A stretch of 64,000 nucleotides of DNA from Enterobacter oligotrophicus (GCF_009176645.1 NZ_AP019007.1:558001-622000), one strand, 5' to 3'. Counted from the first letter of the stretch, positions 22,392 through 32,759 are shown. Translations and numbers: made by a program. The notes: generated from the sequence alone by a model not told the origin.

Positions 22392-23204
22392 ATGGCACGC
22401 ATTATTGTTGTGACTTCGGGTAAAGGAGGCGTTGGCAAGACCACCTCCAGCGCGGCCATCGCTACTGGTTTGGCCCAGAAGGGAAAGAAAACTGTCGTTA
22501 TCGATTTCGATATCGGCCTGCGTAACCTGGACCTGATCATGGGCTGTGAGCGTCGCGTTGTGTATGACTTCGTTAACGTCATTCAGGGCGATGCCACGCT
22601 TAACCAGGCGCTGATTAAAGACAAACGCACCGAGAATCTCTACATTCTCCCGGCTTCTCAGACCCGCGATAAAGACGCGCTGACCCGCGAAGGCGTGGAA
22701 AAAGTGCTCGACGATCTGAAAAAGATGGAGTTCGACTTTGTGGTCTGTGACTCCCCTGCCGGTATCGAAACCGGTGCGCTGATGGCGCTCTACTTCGCCG
22801 ATGAAGCGATCATCACCACCAACCCTGAAGTCTCATCCGTTCGTGACTCTGACCGAATTCTGGGTATTCTGGCCTCCAAATCCCGCCGTGCGGAAAATGG
22901 CCAGGAGCCGATCAAAGAACACCTGTTGCTGACCCGCTACAATCCGGGTCGTGTGAACAAGGGTGATATGCTGAGCATGGAAGACGTGCTGGAGATCCTG
23001 CGCATCAAGCTGGTTGGCGTGATCCCGGAAGATCAGTCCGTGTTGCGCGCGTCTAACCAGGGTGAGCCGGTTATTCTGGATACACAGGCAGACGCGGGTA
23101 AAGCGTATGCGGATACCGTAGACCGTCTGCTGGGAGAAGAACGTCCTTTCCGCTTCATTGAAGAAGAGAAGAAAGGTTTCCTCAAACGCCTGTTCGGAGG
23201 ATAA
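22392..23204 (+). CDS. minD: Septum site-determining ATPase MinD
   Basis: Membrane-cycling ParA-type ATPase, 270 residues. Deviant Walker A GKGGVGKTT at the N-terminus, Walker B region DSPAGIE, and C-terminal amphipathic membrane helix (KGFLKRLFGG). Recruits MinC and is released by MinE. 22 nt after minC, preceded by AAGGAA. Confidence 0.98.
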   Translation: MARIIVVTSGKGGVGKTTSSAAIATGLAQKGKKTVVIDFDIGLRNLDLIMGCERRVVYDFVNVIQGDATLNQALIKDKRTENLYILPASQTRDKDALTREGVEKVLDDLKKMEFDFVVCDSPAGIETGALMALYFADEAIITTNPEVSSVRDSDRILGILASKSRRAENGQEPIKEHLLLTRYNPGRVNKGDMLSMEDVLEILRIKLVGVIPEDQSVLRASNQGEPVILDTQADAGKAYADTVDRLLGEERPFRFIEEEKKGFLKRLFGG

Positions 23205-23207
23205 GTT

Positions 23208-23477
23208 ATGGCATTACTGGACTTTTTTCTCTCGCGGAAAAAAAGCACCGCCAACATCGCTAAAGAGCGTCTGCAAATCATCGTTGCGGAGCGTCGTCGT
23301 AGCGACGCCGAGCCGCACTACCTGCCGCAGCTGCGCAAGGACATTCTGGAAGTGATCTGTAAATACGTGCAGATTGACCCGGAAATGGTCACCGTACAGC
23401 TTGAGCAGAAAGACGGGGATATTTCGATTCTGGAGCTTAACGTGACGCTCCCGGAAGCGGAAGAGTCGCGTCCGTAG
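23208..23477 (+). CDS. minE: Cell division topological specificity factor MinE
   Basis: 89 residues; stimulates MinD ATPase and drives pole-to-pole oscillation. Membrane-targeting N-terminus ([12 protein letters not shown]), the anti-MinCD helix/strand ([17 protein letters not shown]) and the dimeric topological domain are complete. 3 nt after minD. Confidence 0.98.
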
Positions 23478-23489
23478 GTTTATGATTTC

Positions 23490-23551
23490 GTAGCCCCGGT
23501 AAGCGTAGCGTCACCGGGAAAATGTGCCGGGCATGGTTTCATGACCCGGCA
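23490..23551. repeat. REP unit and terminator hairpin between minE and rnd
   Basis: A single REP-like unit (GTAGCCCCGGTAAGCGTAGC...CACCGGGA, 23490-23519), then hairpin TGCCGGG...CCCGGCA (23525-23551). It lies between converging minE and rnd. Confidence 0.75.
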
Positions 23552-23557
23552 TAGTCT

Positions 23558-24685
23558 TTATCGTGGGTATGCTTCCAGCAGCGTATTCAGGCGATCGGCC
23601 ATCAATTCCCCGCGCCAGCCCGCCACCATCTCCGGCAGTCCATTTTGTGGTTTCAGCTTCCAGTGCCAGTTCAGCAACTGGTTAATCTGACGCCGTGAGG
23701 CCAGCAGCTCCGCGCTCAGTTTACTTTCGCTCGCCACGTCCTGCACCAGCGCCTTTATGTCCTTGAACGCTTTACGATAGCCCGGCATGTCCATCAGATT
23801 CAGCAGTGACTCCGGCAGTGCGTCATCCGGCATTTGCTGCGCTTTTGCCACCAGCGCAAGCAGCGTTTTGCCATGGAAACGGATCTCGCTACCGGAAAGC
23901 CCGATGCTATCCAGCTCGCCCATGCTGCCAGGCATATAGCGCGCAACCGCCCAGAGATGCTCTTCACGCACCACAAAGTTAACGGCCAGGTCGCGCTCGC
24001 GCGCTTTACGCAGACGCCAGTCGGCCAGCAACTGCAGGCATGCCAGCTGACGCGTGCGGAGCTGCCATGCGTTGGTGATATCGCGCCACGCATCCTTTGG
24101 ATCAACCACTTCCTGACGGCGTAGCTGCGTCATACGACACTCATCCAGTGCGGCTGGCAGCCATCCGGAGGCGTCGGCCTCTTTCATCAGCTGTCCGGCA
24201 ATGGGCAGCAGGTAGAATACGTCAGCCGCCGCATATTCCAGCTGACGCGCCGTCAGCGGGCGGGCGAGCCAGTCGGTGCGGGATTCGCTTTTGTCCAGCA
24301 CTAAGCCCGTGTACTCCTCCACCATGGCCGCAAACCCCCACGACAGCGGGCGATTGCTGAAGGCGGCGAGGATCTGCGTATCAATCAGAGGCTGCGGCAT
24401 GATGCCAAAGGTGTTGAGAAACACTTCCAGATCTTCACTGCCCGCGTGCAGGTATTTGGTCACGGCGGTATCGAGCAGCAACTCACGCATCGGCGTCCAG
24501 TCGGTAATACCGAGAGGGTCGATCAGCGAGACGTGTTTGCCGTCGTACATCTGAATCAGCCCCAGCTGCGGATAATACGTGCGGGTACGGACAAATTCCG
24601 TATCCAGAGCGATAGCGGGAAAATCGCGCGTCACCTCGCACAGCGAAGCCAGCTCGTCGTTGGTAGTGATCATCTGGTAATTCAA
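23558..24685 (-). CDS. rnd: Ribonuclease D
   Basis: 3'-5' exoribonuclease that trims tRNA and other stable RNA 3' ends. 375 residues. DEDDy catalytic motifs: DTEFVRTRTYY (near residue 28), AGSEDLEVF (about 82), and the Y/D pair in YAAADVFYL, followed by two HRDC-like domains. The start is a rare TTG at 24685, giving exactly the E. coli length; the ATG nine codons upstream lies next to the fadD terminator. The terminator hairpin and its U-tract sit about 25-50 nt upstream of the TTG, as in E. coli, where the U-rich tract is required for rnd translation. Confidence 0.95.
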   Translation of the reverse strand: MNYQMITTNDELASLCEVTRDFPAIALDTEFVRTRTYYPQLGLIQMYDGKHVSLIDPLGITDWTPMRELLLDTAVTKYLHAGSEDLEVFLNTFGIMPQPLIDTQILAAFSNRPLSWGFAAMVEEYTGLVLDKSESRTDWLARPLTARQLEYAAADVFYLLPIAGQLMKEADASGWLPAALDECRMTQLRRQEVVDPKDAWRDITNAWQLRTRQLACLQLLADWRLRKARERDLAVNFVVREEHLWAVARYMPGSMGELDSIGLSGSEIRFHGKTLLALVAKAQQMPDDALPESLLNLMDMPGYRKAFKDIKALVQDVASESKLSAELLASRRQINQLLNWHWKLKPQNGLPEMVAGWRGELMADRLNTLLEAYPR

Positions 24686-24709
24686 ATCGGACTCTCTTTT
24701 GTTTGCGCC

Positions 24710-24736
24710 CATAAAAAACGCCGGCTTAACCGGCGT
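24710..24736 (-). terminator. fadD terminator and U-tract in the rnd leader
   Basis: ACGCCGG-CTTAA-CCGGCGT (24718-24736) with six T on the minus strand. It ends fadD (20 bp past its stop), and its U-tract also forms the 5' leader of rnd. Confidence 0.85.
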
Positions 24737-24756
24737 CTGGGCGATTAACGTGAAGC

Positions 24757-26442
24757 TCAGGCCTTATTGTCCACTTTGGCACGGGCTTCGTCACGTAATT
24801 CTCGTCGTAATATCTTCCCGACGTTGGATTTTGGCAGCTCATCGCGGAATTCAACCAGCTTCGGCACCTTGTAGCCTGTCAACTGACGTCGACAGAAGGT
24901 GATCAGCTCGTCTTCTGTCAGCGAAGGATCTTTTTTGACCACAAAAATCTTCACCGTCTCACCGCTGCTGCCGGAAGGGACGCCCACTGCCGCCACCTCA
25001 AGCACACCGCTGTGCTGCATCACCACGTCTTCGATTTCGTTCGGATAGACGTTAAAACCGGAGACGAGGATCATATCTTTTTTACGATCAACGATGCGCA
25101 GGAAGCCTTCATCATCCATCACGGCGATATCGCCAGTGTGCAGCCAGCCGTCTTTAAGGATTTCGTCGGTGGCATCCGGGCGCTGCCAGTAGCCCAGCAT
25201 AACCTGTGGGCCTCTGACGCACAGCTCGCCCGGCTCGCCATGGGGCACTTCATTACCGTCATCATCGACCAGTTTGGCTTCGGTCGATGGCACCGGCAGG
25301 CCGATGCTGCCGCTGTGGTAGTCGATATCGTGCGGGTTAACGCTGACCAGCGGTGCGCATTCCGTCAGCCCGTAACCTTCCAGCAGATATTGCCCGGTGA
25401 GCTTCACCCAGCGCTCAGCAACTGCCTGTTGAACAGGCATCCCGCCGCCTGCGGAAAGGTGCAGCGTGGAGAAATCAAGCTGCTGGAACTCTTTGTTATT
25501 AAGCAGCGCGTTAAACAGCGTGTTTACGCCCGTCATGGCGGTGAACGGGTATTTAGCCAGCTCTTTCACCAGGCCCGGAATATCGCGAGGGTTGGTGATC
25601 AGCAGATTCTGCCCGCCCAGCTCAATAAACAGCAGGCAGTTCATTGTGAGCGCGAAAATGTGATACAGCGGTAGCGCGGTCACCACCAGCTCTTTGCCTG
25701 GATGCAGGAGCGGTCCATAGGTCGCGTTCACCTGCTCAAGGTTTGCCAGCATGTTGCGATGCGTAAGCATTGCCCCTTTGGCAACACCTGTGGTGCCCCC
25801 CGTGTATTGCAGGAACGCCAGATCTTCAGAAACAACCTCCGGTTTGACGTACTGCATACGGTAGCCAGCATGGAGTGCGCGGCGGAACGAGATGGCATCC
25901 GGCAAATGATATTTTGGCACCAGACGCTTAACGTACTTAACAACGAAGTTCACCAGCGTGCCTTTCGCCGTGGAGAGCTGGTCGCCCATGCGCGTCAGGA
26001 TAACGTGTTTAACCTGCGTTCTCTCGACCACTTTTTCCAGCGTATGGGCGAAGTTCGAGACGATGACAATCGCGGCCGCGCCGCTGTCATTCAACTGGTG
26101 TTCAAGCTCGCGCGGCGTGTAGAGCGGGTTGACGTTGACGACAATCATCCCTGCCCTCAGTATCCCGAACAGCGCCACCGGGTACTGCAACAGGTTTGGC
26201 ATCATCAGCGCGACGCGGTCCCCTTTTTGCAACCCCAGCCCTTCCTGCAGATAAGCAGCAAACGCCCGGCTACGCTCTTCCAGTTTACGGAAGGTCATGA
26301 CTTCGCCCATATTCACAAATGCAGGCTGGTCAGCGTAGCGTCGTACCGAGTGTTCAAATAATTCAACCAGGGATTGATAACGGTCAGGGTTGATCTCCGC
26401 AGGCACATCTGCGGGATAACGGTTAAGCCAAACCTTCTTCAA
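24757..26442 (-). CDS. fadD: Long-chain fatty acid-CoA ligase
   Basis: Inner-membrane-associated acyl-CoA synthetase coupling import to activation of long-chain fatty acids. 561 residues. AMP-binding motif [22 protein letters not shown], and the FACS signature [26 protein letters not shown] are intact, as is the C-terminal catalytic lysine region [12 protein letters not shown]. The start is TTG 26442 ([14 protein letters not shown]) with AGAGGTGA upstream, matching E. coli, rather than the ATG at 26478. A FadR operator lies upstream. Confidence 0.96.
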   Translation of the reverse strand: MKKVWLNRYPADVPAEINPDRYQSLVELFEHSVRRYADQPAFVNMGEVMTFRKLEERSRAFAAYLQEGLGLQKGDRVALMMPNLLQYPVALFGILRAGMIVVNVNPLYTPRELEHQLNDSGAAAIVIVSNFAHTLEKVVERTQVKHVILTRMGDQLSTAKGTLVNFVVKYVKRLVPKYHLPDAISFRRALHAGYRMQYVKPEVVSEDLAFLQYTGGTTGVAKGAMLTHRNMLANLEQVNATYGPLLHPGKELVVTALPLYHIFALTMNCLLFIELGGQNLLITNPRDIPGLVKELAKYPFTAMTGVNTLFNALLNNKEFQQLDFSTLHLSAGGGMPVQQAVAERWVKLTGQYLLEGYGLTECAPLVSVNPHDIDYHSGSIGLPVPSTEAKLVDDDGNEVPHGEPGELCVRGPQVMLGYWQRPDATDEILKDGWLHTGDIAVMDDEGFLRIVDRKKDMILVSGFNVYPNEIEDVVMQHSGVLEVAAVGVPSGSSGETVKIFVVKKDPSLTEDELITFCRRQLTGYKVPKLVEFRDELPKSNVGKILRRELRDEARAKVDNKA

Positions 26443-26513
26443 TGCATCACCTCTGAAATGAGCGTTCGTCGTCATCACAACCCCGATAATAAACAGTTCG
26501 TTAACATTATATT

Positions 26514-26530
26514 AACTCAGCGTACCAGTT
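26514..26530. promoter_or_regulatory. FadR operator of fadD
   Basis: On the minus strand AACTGGTACGCTGAGTT matches about 12 of 17 positions of the FadR consensus (ATCTGGTACGACCAGAT). Position and flank (AGTTAATATAATGTTAAC) parallel the E. coli fadD operator/promoter. Confidence 0.8.
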
Positions 26531-26591
26531 TATTAATTACCCAGATTTAAGGTTGCGAAGCGCGTCACTCTTTTTTTTCGTTTTATCCGTA

Positions 26592-26632
26592 AAAAAACAG
26601 AGACAGCGGCTGAGCCGCTGTCTCTTTTCTAG
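26592..26632 (-). terminator. Terminator of yeaY
   Basis: Perfect 12-bp stem around GAGACAGCGGCT-G-AGCCGCTGTCTC, followed on the minus strand by a T-run. It is about 15 bp past the yeaY stop. Confidence 0.88.
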
Positions 26633-26645
26633 TAATAACAGTAAG

Positions 26646-27227
26646 TTACTCAGTTACGATGGTTTGAACCTGTGCTGGACCAGGGTTGTACCAGCCCCAT
26701 CCGCCATAACCGTAACGATACGGGTGTGGACCCCACATCCACGGATCGATCGGCTGCGGCGGCATCACCACCTGCTGCGCAATGCGCCAGCGTTTGTAAC
26801 CGTTCACCTGCATGGTCATAAATTTGTACGGCGTATTGCCGATTTTACCCTGCTCCGAACCGGTGATGGGCCCTACCACCGTGACCAGTTGCCCACGGAA
26901 ATCAACCGGGTCAAGGAAGCCACTGACGTCAGCATAGATCCGCCCACGCGAAGCCTCGCCCAGCATTGGCCGCGCACCGCTATCCAGTGGCACAGTCGCA
27001 ATCTCCAGGCGGGTTTTGCCTTGCTGGTTTACGACCTCAACCACCTTACCGCCAAACCGCGCTTCCTGGCCGACATACAGCTCAGGCGCATTCATCACGC
27101 GAACCAGATCCTGCTGTGGCGTAGGGCTGCTGCCCTTAATCGCATCAGGAACGGTTACACACCCGCTCAGTGCTATGGCAACCACGCCTGCCATAAAAAG
27201 GCGTACAACTTTAGTCTGAACCGCCAT
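26646..27227 (-). CDS. yeaY: Slp family outer-membrane lipoprotein YeaY
   Basis: 193-residue lipoprotein; lipobox ALSGC gives Cys23. Slp/YeaY family domain over most of the length, ending in a Tyr/Gly/Pro-rich tail ([16 protein letters not shown]). Function is unknown; related Slp is induced by starvation and acid. yeaY lies 38 nt downstream of tsaB, consistent with co-transcription; E. coli yeaY belongs to the sigma-E regulon. Confidence 0.92.
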   Translation of the reverse strand: MAVQTKVVRLFMAGVVAIALSGCVTVPDAIKGSSPTPQQDLVRVMNAPELYVGQEARFGGKVVEVVNQQGKTRLEIATVPLDSGARPMLGEASRGRIYADVSGFLDPVDFRGQLVTVVGPITGSEQGKIGNTPYKFMTMQVNGYKRWRIAQQVVMPPQPIDPWMWGPHPYRYGYGGWGWYNPGPAQVQTIVTE

Positions 27228-27265
27228 GATGCGACTCCTTTTTTCTCAGTTCCTGTTACTGAGAT

Positions 27266-27961
27266 TCATTCGCGGCCTGGAAGTTTCTTCCACGCAACCG
27301 TGTTTCGCAAATAAACCGGCTCGGCGTGTTCAACGGCCACGGTTTTTCCTGCCGCCAGCAACTGACGGGCAATTGGGAGCATATCCTCCGCAGCGGGAAG
27401 AAGCATGTTGCCATCCACCAGCGTTAAACCGGTGCCGTTCGCCATCTCCGGCCAGGCGGGCCAGCCGGTACCGACCGTTGCCCACTCGCCGGACAACTGC
27501 TGCAGACGTTCAGTTACCGCCTCCGGCTTAAGTACCGCTTCTGTCTCTTCACCGTGCCAGACGCCGTTTTCATCACGGGTATATTCAGCCCAGTAGACTT
27601 CCCCCATGCGGGCATCAATCGCTGCCAGCACGCGGGTTGCGCCGGTCATTCGCCATGCGCCCTGCGCCATGGTCGCCAGCGTGGAGACGCCGATCATCGG
27701 CAGATCAGCGCCCAGCGCCAGCCCCTGCGCGATACCAATCCCGATGCGCACGCCCGTAAAGCTGCCAGGGCCACGGCCATAGGCCAGCGCATCAAGTTCG
27801 GTTAAGGCAGTGTTGCCCTCGGTCAAAATCGCTTTCACCAGGGGCAGAATACGTTGGGTGTGTTCCCGTGGGCACTCTTCGAAATGAGCACAGATAGCAC
27901 CGTCGTTCCACAGGGCAACAGAACAGGCCTCTGTAGCGGTATCAATAGCCAGAATTCGCAT
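27266..27961 (-). CDS. tsaB: tRNA t6A threonylcarbamoyladenosine factor TsaB
   Basis: Essential partner of TsaD and TsaE in t6A37 modification of ANN-decoding tRNAs. 231 residues, ASKHA-like fold: N-terminal [15 protein letters not shown] and the conserved [16 protein letters not shown]. It lacks the iron ligands of TsaD, as expected. Lies between yoaA and yeaY on the same strand. Confidence 0.96.
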   Translation of the reverse strand: MRILAIDTATEACSVALWNDGAICAHFEECPREHTQRILPLVKAILTEGNTALTELDALAYGRGPGSFTGVRIGIGIAQGLALGADLPMIGVSTLATMAQGAWRMTGATRVLAAIDARMGEVYWAEYTRDENGVWHGEETEAVLKPEAVTERLQQLSGEWATVGTGWPAWPEMANGTGLTLVDGNMLLPAAEDMLPIARQLLAAGKTVAVEHAEPVYLRNTVAWKKLPGRE

Positions 27962-28027
27962 CAGTCGTCGCGCTCTCGCAGTGGTCAGTCACAAAATGGC
28001 GCGCATCTTAGCATACTCCGGGGCAAA

Positions 28028-29938
28028 TTACTCCGCCGTTGGGTTAGCCAGGAAACGGACTGCGCGTTTAATGTCACGCGTGCGTGGCGCGGGCGGCAGG
28101 CTTGCCAGAAAGGTGGCACCGTAAGGGCGCATCACCAGCCGGTTGTCGCAGATAACCAGCACGCCGCGATCGGTGACGTCGCGGATCAGACGCCCGACAC
28201 CCTGTTTCAGGGTTATCACCGCGTCGGGTAACTGCACGTCGTCGAAGGGATCGCCCCCGCGCAGACGGCAATCTTCCATTCGCGCTTTCAGCAGCGGATC
28301 GTCCGGGGAGGTAAACGGCAGTTTGTCGATGATCACCAGTGAAAGCGCATCGCCGCGCACGTCCACCCCTTCCCAGAAGCTGCTGGTTGCCACCAGCAAC
28401 GCGTTACCCGCACTGACAAACTGTTGCAGCAGTTGTCCCTTGCTGGTTTCCCCCTGCAGCAGAACCGGCAGTGTCATGGTGGCACGGAACTGTTCTGCCA
28501 GGTCGCGCATCATGGCGTGGGAGGTACAAAGCATAAAGCAGCGGCCATTGTTGGCCTCAATCATCGGTTTCAGCATCGCCGCAAGAAGGCGCGCTGCACC
28601 GGGCTGATTCGGCAACGGTAAATTGCGCGGCACACAGAGCAACGCCTGCTTTTCGTAATCAAACGGGCTTGGCAGCAGCAGTGATTCCGCCTGCTCAATC
28701 CCCAGACGCTCGGTAAAGTGGTGCAGATCGTCATTTACTGACAGCGTTGCCGAGGTGAAGATCCAGCTCCCCGGTTTTTGCGCCATCACCTCTTTAAATT
28801 TATCCGCGACCGTCAGCGGCGTCAGGGCCAGCGTGAATTGACGCGAGGTACATTCATACCAGTAGCTAAACCCTGGCTGGTTGATCTCTTTCAGCCTTTT
28901 GAGCCGTCCGCGGTAGAGCGTGGCGCGCTCAAAAGCGGCATCCAGCAGCGCGGAGCGACCGAGTGACAATTTTGCCACGTCGTAACAGAGTTCAAGCGCA
29001 TCATCCAGCAGCAACAAGGCGCGCTGGATATTTTTGTCCGCCAGCAGTTCACGCAGGTTGCCGCGATAACCTGGCTCGCCAAGCTGTAAGCGGAAATCCT
29101 GCGCGCTTTGTGCCAGACGGTCGGCACATTTCTGTAGCTGCTGGGTGTCTTTTAATTCGGTGCGATAGGCGATGGTGAAATCTTTCGCCAGATCCTGCAA
29201 CTGGCGGCTGGAGAGCGACTGGCCGAAATACTGGCTGGCGATATCCGGAAGCTGGTGGGCTTCATCGAAGATCATCACGTCCGCTTCAGGGATGAGTTCG
29301 CCAAAGCCGCTGTCTTTGACCACCATATCCGCGAGGAACAGATGGTGGTTAACCACCACCACATCGGCGTCCATGGCGGTTTTACGCGCTTTCACCACAA
29401 AACAGTCTTTATACAGCGGGCAGTCGCTGCCGAGGCAGTTGTCGTTGGTACTGGTGACCAGCGGCCAGGCAGGGGAATCTTCCGGTACGCTCGCGCAGGT
29501 GCTGATATCCCCCTCTTCGGTCTGGTTGGCCCAGGCGCGAAGGATAATGACATCGCTCAGGGTTTGTACCGGCAGATCGCCTCCCGCCAGCGCCTGCTGT
29601 TCAAGCCTTTCCAGGCAGAGATAGTTAGACCGCCCTTTCAGCAGCGCCAGACGGCCTTTATATTTCAGCGCTTTTGCAACCGTCGGTAAATCACGGCTGT
29701 AGAGCTGATCCTGCAGAGCTTTCGACCCTGTCGAGACAATCACTTTCTTTTTCGCCCGAAGCGCCGGGGCGAGGTAAGCGTAGGTTTTACCCGTGCCGGT
29801 TCCGGCCTCAACCACCAGCGGTTGTGCCTTATCGATTGCGCGTGCAACGGCGTGCGCCATCTGGCGCTGTGGTTCACGCGGTTTGAAGCCGGGAATGGCC
29901 TGCGCTAACTGACCTTCAGGGGAAAAATCGTCTGCCAC
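28028..29938 (-). CDS. yoaA: DinG/XPD-family DNA helicase YoaA
   Basis: 636-residue superfamily 2 helicase with Fe-S cluster, involved in replication-fork repair; in E. coli it binds the clamp-loader subunit HolC. Walker A is EAGTGTGKTYAYLAP; the Fe-S cysteines fall in STCAS...NCLGSDCPLYKDCF; DEAH is in MIFDEAHQLPD; the C-terminal motif VI is QGVGRLIRD. Upstream of tsaB by 66 nt on the same strand, divergent from the ridA-type gene. Confidence 0.95.
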   Translation of the reverse strand: MADDFSPEGQLAQAIPGFKPREPQRQMAHAVARAIDKAQPLVVEAGTGTGKTYAYLAPALRAKKKVIVSTGSKALQDQLYSRDLPTVAKALKYKGRLALLKGRSNYLCLERLEQQALAGGDLPVQTLSDVIILRAWANQTEEGDISTCASVPEDSPAWPLVTSTNDNCLGSDCPLYKDCFVVKARKTAMDADVVVVNHHLFLADMVVKDSGFGELIPEADVMIFDEAHQLPDIASQYFGQSLSSRQLQDLAKDFTIAYRTELKDTQQLQKCADRLAQSAQDFRLQLGEPGYRGNLRELLADKNIQRALLLLDDALELCYDVAKLSLGRSALLDAAFERATLYRGRLKRLKEINQPGFSYWYECTSRQFTLALTPLTVADKFKEVMAQKPGSWIFTSATLSVNDDLHHFTERLGIEQAESLLLPSPFDYEKQALLCVPRNLPLPNQPGAARLLAAMLKPMIEANNGRCFMLCTSHAMMRDLAEQFRATMTLPVLLQGETSKGQLLQQFVSAGNALLVATSSFWEGVDVRGDALSLVIIDKLPFTSPDDPLLKARMEDCRLRGGDPFDDVQLPDAVITLKQGVGRLIRDVTDRGVLVICDNRLVMRPYGATFLASLPPAPRTRDIKRAVRFLANPTAE

Positions 29939-30069
29939 GGTGCTCTCTCACTGTATTTTTGCACAGGGATTATGTCAGCCCATCCTCTCCTGTGCCACCC
30001 CAAATAGTGACGAAGGGAGAACAATATGGCAGTCTTGCCGCCTGATATGAAAATAACGAGGAAACGTTT

Positions 30070-30414
30070 ATGACAATCGTGCGCATTGATGCCGAAGCCC
30101 GCTGGTCTGATGTGGTGATCCATAACCAGACGCTTTACTACACTGGTGTTCCGGCTAATCTTGACGCCGATGCCTTTGAGCAGACGGCGAACACCCTGGC
30201 GCAGATCGACGCCGTACTGGAAAAACAGGGCAGCGATAAATCCCGCATTCTGGATGCGACGATTTTCCTGGCGAATAAAGACGATTTCGCGGCGATGAAT
30301 AAAGCGTGGGATGCGTGGGTCGTAGCGGGTCATGCGCCTGTACGCTGCACCGTACAGGCCACACTGATGAAACCGGAATACAAGGTAGAGATTAAGATTA
30401 TCGCGGCGGTCTGA
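30070..30414 (+). CDS. yoaB: RidA/YjgF family protein YoaB
   Basis: 114-residue protein of the RidA superfamily, whose archetype hydrolyses reactive enamine/imine intermediates. The conserved arginine sits in APVRCTVQATL, with the C-terminal KVEIKIIAAV strand. Activity is inferred from family. ATG 30070 follows AACGAGGAAACG. Divergent from yoaA; convergent with yoaH, 6 bp away. Confidence 0.93.
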   Translation: MTIVRIDAEARWSDVVIHNQTLYYTGVPANLDADAFEQTANTLAQIDAVLEKQGSDKSRILDATIFLANKDDFAAMNKAWDAWVVAGHAPVRCTVQATLMKPEYKVEIKIIAAV

Positions 30415-30420
30415 GCCGGA

Positions 30421-30603
30421 TTACTCTTCGTCCTCATCCTCGAAACGCGCCACGATCCGCTCGCCGGTATGGCTGGCGCGAAGTTCTTCCGCCACCTGCG
30501 CAATCGCCTGCCCGCTGCTCATCCCCTGGGACATCAGCTCCTGGATACGTTCAACGGCTTTCTGCTGTTGGTCATGGCTGAGAGAAGGTAAACCTGCAAA
30601 CAT
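30421..30603 (-). CDS. yoaH: YoaH family protein (UPF0181)
   Basis: 60-residue uncharacterised small protein ([19 protein letters not shown]; acidic tail EDEDEE). ATG 30603 with AGGAG at good spacing; the TTG two codons earlier is not needed. Divergent from pabB across 61 bp. E. coli YoaH is 59 residues. Confidence 0.92.
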   Translation of the reverse strand: MFAGLPSLSHDQQQKAVERIQELMSQGMSSGQAIAQVAEELRASHTGERIVARFEDEDEE

Positions 30604-30664
30604 CGTCAACTCCTGCTAAATTATTCGCGCTAATTATTTCACGCTGCCCGGTAGTATGCCACAC

Positions 30665-31993
30665 ATGAACATGCGCTTCCCCACTGTCATTACTTTGCCC
30701 TGGCGTTCTGACGCCGCGGAATTCTGGTTTGCCCGCCTGAGCCACCTTCCTTTTGCGATGCTGCTGCACTCTGGCTACGCGGCGCACCCATATAGCCGTT
30801 TTGATATTCTGGTGGCCGATCCGCTAAAGACGCTGACTACCGATGACCTGTCGCCGACGGACGATCCGCTGATGCAGCTTCAGCAAGAAATCAGCGCGCT
30901 GAAATTATCCGCTACACCGAACCCGGACCTCCCTTTCCAGGGTGGGGCGCTGGGCTTGTTTGGCTACGATCTGGGTCGCCGTTTCGAAACGCTGCCGAAC
31001 CACGCGAAAGAGGATATCCCGCTGCCCGATATGGCTGTGGGGCTGTACGACTGGGCATTGATTGTCGATCACCACCGTCAGGTGGTTTCCCTGCTTAGCC
31101 ATTCAGATGTGAATGCCCGTCTCGCCTGGCTTGAGGCGCAAAAGTCTGCACCCGCCGACGCATTCAGCTTGACCTCAGACTGGCGTTCAAACATGAGCAG
31201 GCAGGAATATGCAGAAAAATTCGCACGCGTTCAGGCTTATCTGCAAAGCGGCGATTGTTACCAGGTCAACCTCGCTCAGCGTTTCCAGGCAACCTATCAG
31301 GGCGACGAGTGGCAGGCGTTTACCCGCCTTAACGCCAGTAACCGCGCACCGTTTAGCGCGTTCATACGTCTCGAACACGGCGCGATCCTCAGCCTTTCCC
31401 CCGAGCGGTTTATCCATCTTGCGGATGGCACCATTCAGACGCGCCCGATCAAAGGCACGCTTCCGCGTCTGGCCGATCCCGTTGCCGATCGCCTTCAGGC
31501 AGAAAAGCTGGCTGCGTCACCAAAAGATCGCGCCGAAAACCTGATGATTGTCGACTTGATGCGCAATGACATTGGCCGCGTCGCGGAACCGGGCAGCGTG
31601 CGCGTGCCCGAACTGTTCGTTGTTGAGCCGTTCCCCGCGGTGCATCATCTGGTCAGCACCGTTATCGCGCGCTTACCCGGAGCTCGCACCCCCTGCGATC
31701 TGCTGCGAGCCGCCTTTCCCGGTGGCTCCATCACCGGTGCACCAAAAGTGCGGGCAATGGAGATCATCGATGAGCTGGAGCCGCACCGCCGCAATGCCTG
31801 GTGTGGCAGCATCGGCTATGTGAGCCTGTGCGGCACCATGGATACCAGCATTACCATCCGCACCCTCACCGCCTGCAACGGAAACCTGTACTGTTCCGCA
31901 GGCGGCGGCATTGTTGCCGATAGTCAGGTCGAGGCGGAATATCAGGAAACCTTTGATAAAGTTAACCGTATCCTGAAACAACTGGAGAATTAA
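30665..31993 (+). CDS. pabB: Aminodeoxychorismate synthase component I
   Basis: Converts chorismate plus PabA-derived ammonia to 4-amino-4-deoxychorismate for folate synthesis. 442 residues (453 in E. coli). Chorismate-binding domain motifs PIKGTLPR, DLMRNDIGRV and AFPGGSITGAPKVRAMEII are intact; the N-terminal tryptophan-site region (HSGYAAHPYSRFDI) is also present. ATG 30665 aligns with the E. coli start; ATG 30656 or 30671 are alternatives. nudL starts 3 nt after its stop. Confidence 0.95.
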   Translation: MNMRFPTVITLPWRSDAAEFWFARLSHLPFAMLLHSGYAAHPYSRFDILVADPLKTLTTDDLSPTDDPLMQLQQEISALKLSATPNPDLPFQGGALGLFGYDLGRRFETLPNHAKEDIPLPDMAVGLYDWALIVDHHRQVVSLLSHSDVNARLAWLEAQKSAPADAFSLTSDWRSNMSRQEYAEKFARVQAYLQSGDCYQVNLAQRFQATYQGDEWQAFTRLNASNRAPFSAFIRLEHGAILSLSPERFIHLADGTIQTRPIKGTLPRLADPVADRLQAEKLAASPKDRAENLMIVDLMRNDIGRVAEPGSVRVPELFVVEPFPAVHHLVSTVIARLPGARTPCDLLRAAFPGGSITGAPKVRAMEIIDELEPHRRNAWCGSIGYVSLCGTMDTSITIRTLTACNGNLYCSAGGGIVADSQVEAEYQETFDKVNRILKQLEN

Positions 31994-31996
31994 CGG

Positions 31997-32575
31997 GTGG
32001 AAAAAGAGAACCTGACGCTGGATGATTTTTTATCACGCTTTCAGTTGTTACGTCCGCATGTGAACCGTGAAACCCTGAACAGCCGCCAGGCTGCGGTGCT
32101 GATCCCGGTGGTACGCCGTGAGCAGCCCGGTTTGCTGCTCACGCAACGTTCACCGCATATGCGTAAACACGCGGGTCAGGTTGCTTTTCCGGGAGGCGCG
32201 GTGGACAGCACCGATGCGTCGTTAATTGCCGCAGCACTCCGTGAAGCGCAGGAAGAGGTCGCCATTCCGCCTGAAGCCGTCGAAATTATTGGCGTCCTGC
32301 CACCGGTAGACAGTGTCACCGGTTTTCAGGTAACGCCGGTGGTCGGCATTATTCCGCCCGATCTTCAGTACCACGCCAGTGTCGATGAAGTCTCTGCCGT
32401 GTTTGAAATGCCGCTGGAAGAGGCCCTTCGCCTGGGGCGTTACCACCCACTGGATATTCAGCGTCGGGGCCATGCCCATCGGGTCTGGTTGTCCTGGTAT
32501 CAGCATTATTTTGTCTGGGGCATGACGGCGGGCATCATTCGTGAGCTGGCGCTGCAAATCGGCCTGAAGCCTTGA
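31997..32575 (+). CDS. nudL: CoA pyrophosphatase NudL (Nudix)
   Basis: 192-residue Nudix hydrolase predicted to cleave CoA and acyl-CoA. It has the NuCoA signature [21 protein letters not shown] and the Nudix box [15 protein letters not shown] start at 31997. Probably translated from the pabB transcript; sdaA follows. Confidence 0.93.
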   Translation: MEKENLTLDDFLSRFQLLRPHVNRETLNSRQAAVLIPVVRREQPGLLLTQRSPHMRKHAGQVAFPGGAVDSTDASLIAAALREAQEEVAIPPEAVEIIGVLPPVDSVTGFQVTPVVGIIPPDLQYHASVDEVSAVFEMPLEEALRLGRYHPLDIQRRGHAHRVWLSWYQHYFVWGMTAGIIRELALQIGLKP

Positions 32576-32759
32576 CTATACTTTACATTCCACCCTCTTC
32601 TGCCTGGTTTGCGATCGGCGTCGCGCTATTAGCAAAACCATCGTTAACCATTAGTTTAATTCATGTGAATAGTTAAGCCGAGGTGGATGTTCCCTCTTAC
32701 ACTATGCGCAGTTATAACATCGTTACTGGAACCCCGGTAACCCTGTCAGGAGTGTGAAA

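Noticed and set aside
25012..25674. 220-residue plus-strand frame within fadD
   Set aside because: Antisense shadow of a complete, conserved gene.
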